From: Peromyscus leucopus
Lineage: Eukaryota; Chordata; Mammalia; Rodentia; Cricetidae
Direction: 5' to 3'
Length of the DNA: 64,000 nt
Assembly: GCF_004664715.2 (NCBI RefSeq)
Contig: NC_051079.1
Span: 61,927,660-61,991,659, forward strand
The first letter of the stretch is position 1. Each line of letters opens with the position of its first letter. Positions 46,749-56,554 of the stretch are shown here, piece by piece. Below the pieces are notes generated by a model. That model ran no database searches. It was not told the origin of the DNA and saw nothing but the letters and a program-made list of their open reading frames with translations. A program made the position numbers and the translations under genes.

Positions 46749-49168
46749 CAGCCTACAGAGACCACTTGCTTTGGAGATTTAAAAAAAGGGGGAGGGGAGC
46801 GCTGTCGAGAGATATGGAGACAGGACAAGAAGGCTGAACATCCATGAAAGGAGCCAACTCTAATGAGATTTGATCCTGTACTTCCAGAAAGGAGAGGAAA
46901 TAAACATGTTTTGTGTCGCCTAGCTGTGGCATTTGTGATGACAGCCTATGCTGGCTAATACAGAGACGTCTCTATTCTTTAAATCTCTCACAGCACCCAG
47001 AACAGTGCCTGGCATGCAAGACCCTATTGACAAACGTGTGCTGGGTTGAAGTATAGTCCTCAAATGAATGAAAGAGGAAAGACTCGGAGAGGGCCCCGGG
47101 ATGAGACCCCCTCCATGCACAGCCTGGAAGATCATCACAGGCTCTCTGGGCCTCACCTCCAGCTCTCAAAATCCAAGCTGCTCTGAGACCAGAAAGCTCC
47201 GTGCCAAACCTCATCAACAAAGCTTGATTGTGCTGGTGTTCTTGATGATGACAGGCCTTCCCAGCTGTGGCTTGGGATCTGCATTCTGAGATCTATGCCT
47301 CGGCATCATGCTACCTTTCTAAGATCCAGAAATTCAGAATTCTAACGGCATCTAGCCCTAAGGAATTTGGATAAAAAGTCGCACACCTGTGCTCATCAGG
47401 ATAATACCAGACCCAAAACTCAAGGAAGACGGTGGGAAGTGCCGATGATCTGGTTTGTAAATAAACCGAAGTTGCTATTTGAGAAGAATGGAAAAATAAT
47501 TTAAGCTGGGGCGGTGATTGGAAATAAAACTTGTTTATTGGCATACATGCTACAGATGCCAGTGTTTCATTTTGAGAAATTTATTTTATCAGCCCGCAAA
47601 ATGTGCTGAGTATGGTATTTTAAGATGTAATGAAAAAGCACAATATTGCCTTGGGAAATAGCTGTGGGGTGGTTAAAAGTCCAACTGGCATTTTATAAAT
47701 TGTGTTTAATGACTGGAGAAGTCAATAATAAATGGAACAATAGGGAGAAAACTAATATATTTATCATGGTTATCAGCATGGCTACCACAAATATAAATAC
47801 AAATGAAAGCCTGGGTTGTTTACGAGGCATGGAATGTTTTAGTAGAAAATCCCTAAAGTTGTAAGAACCCAGGGCTACCTCAGCAGTTTGAAGCTCCCTG
47901 CTAGGCCCTAGGGGACGTATGGAGTAGGAATAACAGAATATCTGACCTTTAGGAAAGCAGTCTTATTAGAGATCCAGACCTCGGAACAAGACATAGCGGA
48001 GAGCGATACAAAGCAATGTTTAATGAAGTGCTGTGTTGAGTAATATTCTACTGCATGGAATGGACATACCACTATACTACAAACCCAGAATGTGTGGAGC
48101 CCAAGTTTTGGGGGGCATCTAATTGAAAGACAGGTTCGGGGAGTGCATATCTTGAAGCTGCATGTAAATAGCATGCTATCTGCTCAGATCTATCTATTCA
48201 TCTGATGTGGCTCGGAAGAAGACTTTTGGTGACTTGGAGGAGAGTGGCATCCAACCGACACTTTGGAGCTACTCTTCTTCTGCTTGGGAGTTTTGGAAAA
48301 GGGAGAGGATTATGATGACTGGGGCCTACAAGGAAGGTTCCAGAAAAGGGGTTACTTGAGCTAGACTTCTGGGTCTTGAGTATTGTAAGTGGCCTAGAGA
48401 AAGAAGAGGACACTGAGCTCCGTCTCTTTTAGGAGGATCAAAGTGAAAAGTGGACTCGGCTCAATGTGACAATCCATCTTAGCTATGGGAGATCAGAGCT
48501 TTCAGCATTGAGCAAACAAATCCAGATGTTCGGATGATCTTATAAGTGCACCAGACGCTGGCTTGCAGCTGTGGCCAAAATACTCAACAGAAACAGCCAC
48601 AAGGAGGAGAGGTTTATTTGGGTTCACGGTTTCCAGAAAGTTCCGTCCGTCACGGCCAGGGAAGCATGGCACAGCCTATGGTTGTAGAAAGGAGTGGTGT
48701 TGGAGGTTCCTCACATTGCCTGGACAGCAAGCAGAGAGTAGCTGGAAGCAGGGCTGGGCTTCAACCTTCCAAGACCTGTCCGCAGTGACCGACTTCCGAC
48801 AGCCAGGCCTTACCTGCATGGCAAGTGCCACCAGCTGGGGAACAATGTAAACCTGCGGGGACATATCAGAGTCAAACCGTAAGGGCCACAGTTCATGAGC
48901 AGACTGTCTACTGCATCGGGTTTTCCGGGGGAAATGTAAAACAAAAGCTAGACAGGGTACCAATGACAGACCAAAGTCACCTGCAGCTGGGAGAGAGGAC
49001 ACTAGGGGTGAATGATCAGCTGGGAGCTAACTACGGCAAGGCTCCAGTGGACCTTATTTTGTGAAGGTCTTGTTCAGTAGTGGCAGCTGTCTGGTAGTAT
49101 GGCAATGGCCAGAGCATGCCCATCTCACAACCCTGGCTCACTTCCCTTCTCACTGAGGGCACAGCCTT
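46749..49168. other. Intergenic stretch without recognised features
   Basis: 2.4 kb with no exon I can support, no SINE or LTR that I recognise, and only short chance frames. Base composition is higher in GC than in the L1-rich parts, so it may contain unique, old or regulatory sequence. Confidence 0.4.
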
Positions 49169-49185
49169 TAATATTTTTTTATTTT

Positions 49186-49224
<39 letters not shown>

Positions 49225-49378
49225 TTTTTGGTTTTTCGAGACAGGGTTTCTCTGTGTAGCTTTGGTGCCTTTCCTGGAACTCACTTGGTAGCCCAGGCTG
49301 GCCTCGAACTCACAGAGATCTGCCTGGCTCTGCCTCCCGAGTGCTGGGATTAAAGGCATGCGCCACCACCGCCCGGCA
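49186..49378 (-). repeat. B1 SINE, antisense, with 17-bp target duplication
   Basis: Young B1 (body ggtttctctgtgtagctttggtgcctttcctgg ... gggattaaaggcatgcgccaccaccgcccggc). Its A-tail has become (TTTA)n (49186-49229). A perfect duplication, taatatttttttatttt, lies at 49169-49185 and 49379-49395. Confidence 0.9.
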
Positions 49379-49395
49379 TAATATTTTTTTATTTT

Positions 49396-49984
49396 AATTT
49401 TGTATACATGAATATTTGCTCTCCTTGCCTGCATGTGTGAATGTGTATCATGGATGTGCCTGGCACCTGTGGAACCTAGAAGAGGATGCTGAATCACTTG
49501 GGATAGGAGTTACAGACAGTTGTGAACCTTCATTTGAGTGCTGGGATTTGAACCTGGACCGCTCGGCCTCATGTTCAGTGTGCTTTCTAAGACCCCACTG
49601 AAAAGTAACACCCTTGGAAGTCTTTCTTTTTAGACTGTAGAAATTTGAACTTTTTGACTTATCTTTAAATCCCTTGAAAAGGGTAGCCTAACAACAACAA
49701 GAAAAAGCAAAGAGAAAAAATCCCATTTTACTGAAATTCTCAAGCCAAAAACAAACAAACAAACAAACAAACAAACAACAACAACAAAAGCCTGTAGCTA
49801 AGCTAAAATGAACTCTAACATGTGATAGGCTTCAAATAAACGCTTAAAGGCTGATAATGCATGTGCAGATTCCCAGTGAAAGTGGACTTCCTCCATTTGC
49901 TTTTGATGGAGTCATTAAATTAGTGATTTTTTTTCAAGGGATTAAAGATAGTTCAAGGGATTTAAATAGTTCAAATGAATAAAG
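49396..49984. repeat. B3-like fragment and (AAAC)n, otherwise unassigned
   Basis: Antisense B3-like sequence at about 49420-49590 (gtgcctggcacctgtggaacctagaagagg), then an (AAAC)n run at 49748-49786. Nothing further until the L1 target duplication at 49985-49999. Confidence 0.55.
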
Positions 49985-49999
49985 AAGAAAAGGAGGAGA

Positions 50000-51211
50000 G
50001 GGACATTCAGGCCTGGCAGCAGCTGACAAAAACATACAGGCCCAGCGGCGGTCCACAGAGGTAGACAGGCCCAGCTGCGGAGACAAGCAGGCGGCGGCCC
50101 GCAGAGGTAGTCGGTCCCAGCGGCGGCCCACAGAGGTAGACGGGCCCGGTGGCTGCGGCCGACAGGGACATTCAGGCCCGGCGGCAGCCGGCAGAGACAT
50201 TCAGGCCCAGCGGTGGCCCACAGAGGTAGACAGGCCCGGCGGCGGAGACAAGGAGATGCAGGTAGGCCCGTGGAGGCGGCCCATGGAGGTAGAAGGTCCC
50301 AGCAGCGGCCCGCAGAGGTAGACGGGCCTGGCGGCAGAGACAAGCAGACACAGGTAGGCCCGCGGAGGCGGCCCACGGAGGTAGACAGGCCCTGCGGCAG
50401 TGGCCGACAGGGACATTCAGGCCCAGCGGCGGCCCACAGAGGTAGACAGGCCTGGTGGCAGCAGCTGACAGGGACATTCAGGCCCGGCAGCAACCGGCAG
50501 AGACATTCAGGTCCAGCGGCGGCCCTCAGAGGTAGAGAGGCCCAACAGTGGAGACAAGCAGACTCAGGTAGGCCTGCGGAGGCCGACAGGGACATACAGG
50601 CCCAGCGGCAGCCAGCAGAGACATACAGGCCCGGTGGCAGCCCGCAGAGGCAGACAGACCCAGCAGCAGCTGATAGGGATATACAGGCCCGGCGGCGGAC
50701 TGCAGAGGTAGACAGGCCCAGGGACGAAGACAAGCAGACGCAGCTTGGAACAGGGATGCCCCTAAACCCAACACCTGGGGAAGAAGCTATCTCCGTGGGT
50801 CAGAACCAGAACGAATCTGAACACTCCTTCTGAGGACAAGCCAGGGCCCAGCTGCTGATCCTGTGAAACCGAACAACTTGGAGGTGTTGGTGAGACTACC
50901 CTGCTCAGCTGAAACCCATCTGGGAGAGGATTCAGATGCCTACAGTTTGAAGTCTGAAGAAACAAGATCAGCTGAGGAGTTGACAAATGAACAAAACGTG
51001 ACCTGGGAACACAGAAGAAGGTGCTACCCAGCCACCAAACCAGATCACCAGAATCATAAGTATATAATTCACCAACTGAGATCAGCTGCCCCTGAAGAAA
51101 TAGCCCAATAGCACCAATTTAACCAAGAACCCCTACTAAACCAAGACTAAAAATTAGAACAAGAGAGGCACTCTCACACACAGACACCACCTGCACCGCA
51201 CAGAGGAAGAG
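50000..51211 (+). promoter_or_regulatory. L1 5' UTR with GC-rich tandem monomers
   Basis: 50000-50740 is built from repeated modules: (c/t)acagaggtagacaggcc, gacagggacattcaggccc(a/g)gcggc and gagacaagcagac(g/a)caggtaggcc. In rodents such 5' monomers act as the internal L1 promoter. The monomer-free part (50741-51211) leads to the ORF1 start. Confidence 0.8.
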
Positions 51212-51862
51212 ATGAGTAGACGCCAGTGCAAAAATACAGGCAACAACATAAAGACCTATATGGCAACATCAGAATGTAGTGATTCTACACCTGCAAGACC
51301 TGAACATACCATGACAGAAGAAACAGAAGCAATCAACCCTAAAAATGACTTTAAGAAGATGATAGAGGCCCTTAAAGAAGAAATAAAACATTCCCTCAAT
51401 GAGGAAATAAAAACTTTCCTTAAAGAGGAAATGAAAAACTACCTTAAAGAGGAAATAAAAACTTTCCTTAAAGAGGAAATAAAAAACTCCCTTAAAGAGG
51501 AAATAAAAACTTCCCTTAAAGAGGAAATGAAAAACTCCATTAAAGAGGAAATAAAAAACTCCCTTAAAGAAATGGAAGAAAAAATGAACAAAAAATGGGA
51601 AGAAATCAAAGAAAGCCAAGAAAAAGCAATTAAACAGATGAAAGAAACATTCTAAGATCTGAAAAATGAATTTGAGACAATAAAGAAAACACATGCTGAG
51701 GGAATGCTGGAAATAGAAATCCTGACTAAACGAACAGGAACTACAGAAACAAGCATAACCAACCGATTGCAAGAGATGGAACAGAGAATCTCTGACACTG
51801 AAGACACAATAGAGAAAATAGATTCGTCAGTCAAAGAAAACACTAAAGACAAAAAAGTCGTA
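51212..51862 (+). pseudogene. L1 ORF1 N-terminal half with expanded coiled coil and premature stop
   Basis: Opens MSRRQCKNTGNN. Residues about 45-120 are a repeated 8-9 residue unit of the LKEEIKTF / LKEEIKNS type, at least eight copies, forming a long coiled coil. ORF1p is the RNA-binding trimer of L1, and its coiled coil varies in repeat number among rodents. A TAA at 51653-51655 breaks the frame, which then continues open to the deletion junction near 51862. The RRM and C-terminal domains are absent. Confidence 0.85.
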
Positions 51863-52717
51863 ACACAAAACAATGGAGTACTACTCAGCAAAGAAAAACA
51901 ATGAAAGCATGAAATTTGCAGGCAAATGGATGGAACTAGAAAAAATCATCCTGAGTGAGGTAACCCAAACCCAGAAAGACAGTAATGGTATGTACTCACT
52001 CATTGGTGGATTCTAGATATAAAATAAAGAACAATCAGACTACAACCCATAGAACCATAGAGGCTATATATATAGCATGGAGGTCCCTAGGATGACTGTG
52101 GCTTATAATAAATTTTAGTTTTACTCAATTATTGAAAAAAAATAGCCAAATGAATGGAAACACATGAACTATGAACCAAAGGCTGAGGGCCCCCAGCTGG
52201 ATCAGGCCCTCTGAATAGGTGAGACAGTTGATTGGCTTGATCAGTTTGGGAGGCAACTAGGCAGTGGACCAAGTCCTGTGCTCATTGCATGAGTTGGTTG
52301 TTTGAAACCTGGAGCTTATGCAGGGACACTTGGCTCAGTCTGGGAGGAAGGGACTGGACCTGCCTGGACTGAGTCTATCAGGTTGATCGCAGTCCTCGGG
52401 GGAGGACTTGTCCTGGAGGAAGTGGGAATGGGGGGTGGGCTGAGGGTAAGGGGAGGGTGTGGGAGGGGGGAGAATAGGGGAACCCATGGCTGATATGTAG
52501 AACTGAATGGTATTGCAAAATTATATATATATATATATAATATATATATATTATATATAATATATAATATATAAAGAAAAGGAGGAGATGGGAGGAGGAG
52601 GAAGCGTTTGGGGCAGCAGATTTGCTTCAACTCTAAGTACAATGGAGTCTAGGTAAGATTCAGGGAAAAGAACTGTCTCCTTTAAAAAAATTATTTTATT
52701 TAAAAATTTTCTATATT

Positions 52718-52890
52718 GCCGGGCGGTGGTGGCACACGCCTTTAATCCCAGCACTCGGGAGGCAGAGCCAGGCGGATCTCTGTGAGTTCGAGGCCAGCCT
52801 GGGCTACCAAGTGAGCTCCAGGAAAGGCGCAAAGCTACACAGAGAAACCCTGTCTCGAAAAAAACAAACAAAACAAAACAAAACAAAACC
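52718..52890 (+). repeat. B1 SINE, sense, cricetid-type variant
   Basis: Near-consensus B1 (gccgggcggtggtggcacacgcctttaatcccagcactcggg) with the variant ccaggaaaggcgcaaagctac in the right half and an A-rich tail with CAAAA repeats. This variant, rather than the house-mouse form, points to a cricetid host. Confidence 0.92.
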
Positions 52891-53269
52891 CCAAGAAAAA
52901 CAAAAAAAGAAAACAGACTTCTAAGGATAATCATAAAATATACTAAAACAAGATGAAACAAAAACAAACAAATCAGAAAAGGCCAAAACCCACAAACGGA
53001 AGGAAAAGAAGCCAAGAAAAGACACAAGGATCAGAGAAAGATGCAGAAACCCACTGTCCACACACTCAGGGACCCCACAAAAAAACATGAAGCTGGAAGC
53101 CATAATGGATGTGTAAAATCAGTAGGGTAGAAAGGAGAATAAATATGTAAATAAAATAAAATAATAGTTTGTTATTATCAAAGCCCTGATATGATATTAT
53201 GAGACAGGAACCTCCAAAGAATGCCATCAGCTATACAACTCATTGAGACCAGAGAAATCAAGCTGGTCA
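52891..53269. other. Short unassigned stretch
   Basis: A-rich sequence after the B1 tail; no feature recognised. Confidence 0.4.
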
Positions 53270-54340
53270 GGGTTAACTTTCTCAGGGTGATGCTTTTTAG
53301 TTAAATCCATTTACCCGTGAATTTCATGATTTCATTTTTTTAAGTGGTGGAATAATATTCAGTTGTGCAAATATACCACATTTTCTTTAACTATTATTTG
53401 TCCATTTACAGACATCTAGGTTGTTTCCAATTTCTGTCTATTGTGGACAGCAATGGACATGGTTAAGCAAGTGTCTCTGAAGTAAGACGAAGCAACCTTT
53501 GAGTGTATACCCAAGAGTGGTATATCTGGTCACTTCCCATCTTCCTGAGGAGCTCCCATACTGATTCCCATAGTGGCTGTACAAGTTTGCACCATCAGCA
53601 ACAATGGACGAGTATTCTCCTTACTCCACGTCCTCACCAGCATGAACTGTCATTTGTTTTTTGTTTTGTTTTGTTTGTTGTTGTTGTTGTTTTGTATTGG
53701 CCATTCTGACTGGTGTAAAATGAAATCTCAATGTAGGTTTGATTTGCATTTCCCTGATGACTAAGGATGTTGAGTATTTCTTTAAATGCTTCTCAGCCAT
53801 TTGAGCCATTCTTTTGCGAATTCTCTGTTGAGGTCTGTACCAAAAATTTTAATTGGGATGTTTTGTTCCTTGATATTTGACTTTTTTTTCTTTATATATT
53901 TTGGATATTAGGCCTCTATGGATGTGTAGCTGGTTAACTCTTTTTCCCATTTTGTAGCCTGACGCTTTGTCCTGACGCTGTGTCTGATGATGGTGTCCTT
54001 TGCCATATGGCCTTTCATAACGGCTATGTTAAGTTCCTTGGCCTGATCTTCAGTAATGCTGCATTTCTCAGGGGCCTGTAGTAGGGTTGCTGGGCTCAAG
54101 TCGGCATGCATTTTCCTTGCTGTTATTGATTGTATTGCTGGCAGACAGGCATCTGGGTTTGGAGAGATTGTAATTCTAGGTGATGCTGTCTGGCCTCATC
54201 TTTGTTCGGTGGGTATTTTGTGTCTTGTTTTCTAATGCCCTCTCTGGCTCTTAGAGAGTGGCTGGCAGGGAATGCTTCCGAGCTCCTAATAGGTATGTCC
54301 ACTGGTGGTTCCAGGCACAATGTGTTTCTAAGTACTGGCA
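53270..54340 (-). mobile_element. LINE-1 fragment, antisense, rearranged
   Basis: 53270-53960 is the complement of the ORF2 C-terminus (the same region as 1730-2330). At about 53990-54030 it switches to sequence similar to 18800-18960 (tatgttaagttccttg ... gctgcatttctcag ... gcagacaggcatctg), which is nearer the L1 5' end. ORF2 between the two is missing. Confidence 0.7.
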
Positions 54341-54745
54341 GTTTAGTGTGGTGCCTTGAATAGGCATCCATATGGCCCCATAGACTCATGTGTTAGAATG
54401 CTTGGCCCCTAGGGATTGGCACTATTAGGAGGTGTGGCCTTGTTGGAGTAGGTGTGACCTTGCTGAAGGAAGTAGATCATGGTGAGGGTGGGCTTTGTGG
54501 TCTCATATGCTCAAGCAACATCCAGTGTGGCACAGTCTCTTCCTGCTGCCTGCGGATCAATACGTAGAACTCTCAGCTCCTCCAGCACCATGTCTGCCTG
54601 CATGCTGCCATGTTTCCTGCCATGATGATAATGGGACTAAATCTCTGAACCATAAGCCAGCTCCAATGAAACATTTTCACTTAGAAGTGTTGCTGTGGTC
54701 ACAATGTCTCTTCATAGCAATAGAAACCTTAACTAAGACACTTCA
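54341..54745 (+). repeat. Rodent interspersed repeat, copy of the 12548 family
   Basis: Begins gtgtggtgccttgaataggc and ends atgtctcttcatagcaatagaaaccttaactaagaca. Internal words include aggaggtgtggccttgttgg and cttcctgctgcctgcggatc. Confidence 0.7.
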
Positions 54746-54934
54746 GAATGTGAATAGACTAGACGGGAGGGGACTGACAGGGTCCACAGGAGGGACAAAA
54801 GCAGAAGATTCCACCAGAATCAGCTAAGTTCCCTGGGAATGGGGGCAGAGTGTGAGGACAGGCCATAGCCAGTAGTCTGCTACAGAGCGGGGGGGATGAG
54901 ACTAGGAGACTGGATTGGACAAGAAGAGGGAGAG

Positions 54935-55285
54935 TGTGGTGATATATTGTGTACCCTAATAAACTTGCCTGAGGATCAGAGGACAGAGCCAGCCACTAGA
55001 TTAAACACAGAGCCAGGCAGTGGTGGCACATACCTTTAATCCCAGCACTTGAGATCTCATGCCTTTGCTTGGGAAGCATACAGGCCTTTAATTTCAGGAA
55101 GTAATATGGCAGGACAGAGAAAGGTAGATAAGGCATGAGGAAACAGGAACTCACTCTCTTTAGGCTGAGGATTTCATAGAGGGAACAACTAGTGGCTGGT
55201 TATTCTGCTTCTTGATCTTCCAGCTTTCACCCTGATATCTGGCTCTGGGTCTTTTATTAAAAGACCATCTTAGATTCCAACAACA
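54935..55285 (+). repeat. LTR-like repeat with B1-like segment, copy 4
   Basis: tgtggtgatatattgtgtacccta ... tagattccaacaaca, 351 bp. The flanks ggagag (left) and ggaggg (right) could be a decayed 6-bp duplication. Lies 108 bp upstream of the provirus. Confidence 0.75.
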
Positions 55286-55518
55286 GGAGGGTGTAAATCT
55301 GAAATGCTTCACTGGCTTGCTTGCTTCTCTGGAAGACATGACTGGCTGGTTCCCAGGAATGCCTCCTGGAGTCGGGGCCTCAGACAAAGGGATTGAAAGA
55401 CCCCCACTCCATTATGAGGACATGGGGCGTTGGGCCAATAAAATCCCCCCCCCGTCCCAATAACTTGGCCTAAGAAACGCCATTCTGAAGGAATCAGAAA
55501 AACAGGAGTTCACAGTTG

Positions 55519-55616
55519 TGGCTGGCTGGCCACCCGGCCTTGAGAGAGATAACTATGGCCAGCCATCCGGCCTTGGGAGAGAGATAACTGTGGTCGGCGG
55601 CCTTGGGAGAAAAACA
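55519..55616 (+). promoter_or_regulatory. U3 direct repeats (putative enhancer)
   Basis: Three diverging units of about 26-37 bp share ccggccttg(a/g)gagag(a)gataact. Tandem repeats in this part of U3 act as enhancers in gammaretroviruses; the function here is inferred. Confidence 0.6.
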
Positions 55617-55784
55617 GTTGAGTCAAATCAGGATATTTTATGGCTGCCCCCCTGGCCTTGAGGAATAAGCAGCTGGGCTGGAAAAACACCCACTATACCC
55701 TGGGCAAGGCCAAGTCAGCCACACATCAAACTTCTGATAATTAAGAATACGACCCCAAGTTCACCCTGGCCTTCTTTGAAACAA

Positions 55785-55925
55785 CCAATAAGAGCCCTGT
55801 AACTATGCTTCTCGCTTCTGTAACCGCGCCTCTGCCCCTGGGATCCTATAAAAAGTCCCCTTTGCCCTAGGAAGGGGCGCAAGTCCTCCGAGAGACTTCG
55901 CCCGGGTACCTGTGTATCTAATAAA
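55785..55925 (+). promoter_or_regulatory. LTR core promoter and polyadenylation signal
   Basis: CCAAT box 55785-55789, TATA box 55847-55853, expected start of transcription near 55877, and AATAAA 55920-55925 in R. Spacing is canonical (58 bp CCAAT-TATA, about 25-30 bp TATA-start). Confidence 0.85.
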
Positions 55926-56018
55926 CCCTCTTGCTGTTTGCATCTGATCTGTGGTTTCGGTGTGTTCCTTGGGTTTGGGGTCTCTCCTGAAGGAAGATCT
56001 CCCTGGGGGTCTTTCATT

Positions 56019-56036
56019 TGGTGACCCGTACGGGGA
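56019..56036 (+). other. Primer-binding site matching tRNA-Ile
   Basis: TGGTGACCCGTACGGGGA, two bases after the LTR end. It matches the complement of the tRNA-Ile(AAU) 3' end in all but one of 18 positions (A for G at position 6). The tRNA-Pro PBS usual for MLV is clearly not present. Confidence 0.8.
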
Positions 56037-56073
56037 AAGAGACCCCTCCCTGGGACCACCGACCCACTGTCAG

Positions 56074-56082
56074 GAGGTAAGC
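56074..56082 (+). other. Major splice donor
   Basis: GAG|GTAAGC, exon end at 56076, 40 bp after the PBS and upstream of the packaging region, as in MLV. It would make the spliced env mRNA. I could not place the matching acceptor in pol with confidence. Confidence 0.7.
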
Positions 56083-56221
56083 TGGCCGGCCTCGGTATAT
56101 GTCATCCCTGTCCTGTCTGAGTGTTGTCTGAGTGTTGTCTGTTTGTCTGCGCGCCTGATAATCTGTCTGTGGCAGTGGGGGCTGAAGGAGCTAACAAGCT
56201 CGGACTTCGCCCACCGTGACC

Positions 56222-56554
56222 CTGGAAGACGTTCCACGGGTGTCTGAAGTCCCCTCTGGGGCACGGTCTGAAGTCCCCTCTGGGGCACGGTCTGAAGTCC
56301 CCTCTGGGGCACGGTCTGAAGTCCCCTCTGGGGCACAGTTTGAAGTCCCCTCTGGGGCACGGTTTTTCGGGGCCACTCACGTATCTGAGGGATACATTGT
56401 GTTGGTCGGAGACGAGGGGGCCGGACCCTCGCAGTCTCCTTCTGAGGTTTTGCTTTCGGTTTGGAACCGAAGCCGTGCAGCGCGTGTTAGTCTTATTTGT
56501 GTTTGTCTGTCGTTTTTTGTTTTCTGTTTAATCGTTCTCCTCCTAGAAACAGCC
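56222..56554 (+). CDS. Glyco-Gag-like N-terminal extension (CUG start), 111 codons
   Basis: A leader reading frame in the same frame as gag, without stop, up to the gag AUG. A CUG at 56222 in the context acCTGGaagac sits where MLV glyco-Gag begins at a CUG. Residues 8-47 are five copies of an octapeptide (SEVPSGAR type). Residues 57-82 ([10 protein letters not shown], then LLSVW) have the look of the conserved glyco-Gag region. Arginines precede a 20-residue hydrophobic segment (89-108, VSLICVC start), as expected for a type II membrane protein. Glyco-Gag (about 88 residues in MLV) promotes release and infectivity and counters host SERINC/APOBEC3 factors. Translation here is inferred. Confidence 0.75.
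56243..56362 (+). repeat. Five tandem 24-bp repeats in the leader
   Basis: Unit tctgaagtcccctctggggca plus cgg; units start at 56243, 56267, 56291, 56315 and 56339. The first three are identical; the fourth has one change (cagt) and the fifth differs at its first base. Because 24 is a multiple of three, copy number changes keep the reading frame. Confidence 0.95.

Larger units (their letters stand above)
50000..52573 (+). mobile_element. Internally deleted L1 with promoter and 3' end, flanked by a 15-bp TSD
   Basis: The L1 has a GC-rich 5' UTR with tandem repeats (50000-51211), the N-terminal half of ORF1 (51212 to about 51862), then an abrupt switch to the very end of ORF2 and the 3' UTR (about 51863-52523), ending in an AT-rich tail (52524-52573). 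A perfect duplication aagaaaaggaggaga lies at 49985-49999 and 52574-52588, so the deleted form inserted as a unit. A full-length L1 would be 6-7 kb. Confidence 0.92.
55394..56016 (+). repeat. 5' LTR of the provirus
   Basis: 623 bp, from TGAAAGACCCCC to GGTCTTTCA (inverted-repeat ends). U3 carries imperfect direct repeats (about 55519-55616), CCAAT at 55785-55789 and TATAAAA at 55847-55853. R begins near 55877 (gcgcaagtcctccgagagact) and includes AATAAA at 55920-55925. Layout and the R sequence are those of MLV/GALV-group gammaretroviruses. Confidence 0.95.

Noticed and set aside
49942..50733. 263-codon antisense open frame (Pro/Ala/Leu/Cys-rich)
   Set aside because: It is the complement of the GC-rich L1 5' UTR monomers; stop codons are rare there and the protein is only a repeat artefact.
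51269..51772. 167-codon antisense Phe-rich frame
   Set aside because: Complement of the lysine/glutamate-rich ORF1 coiled coil; an artefact of AAA/GAA codons.
56102..56380. Antisense frames with repeated [15 protein letters not shown] units
   Set aside because: They mirror the 24-bp leader repeats. The sense frame has a better explanation as glyco-Gag.
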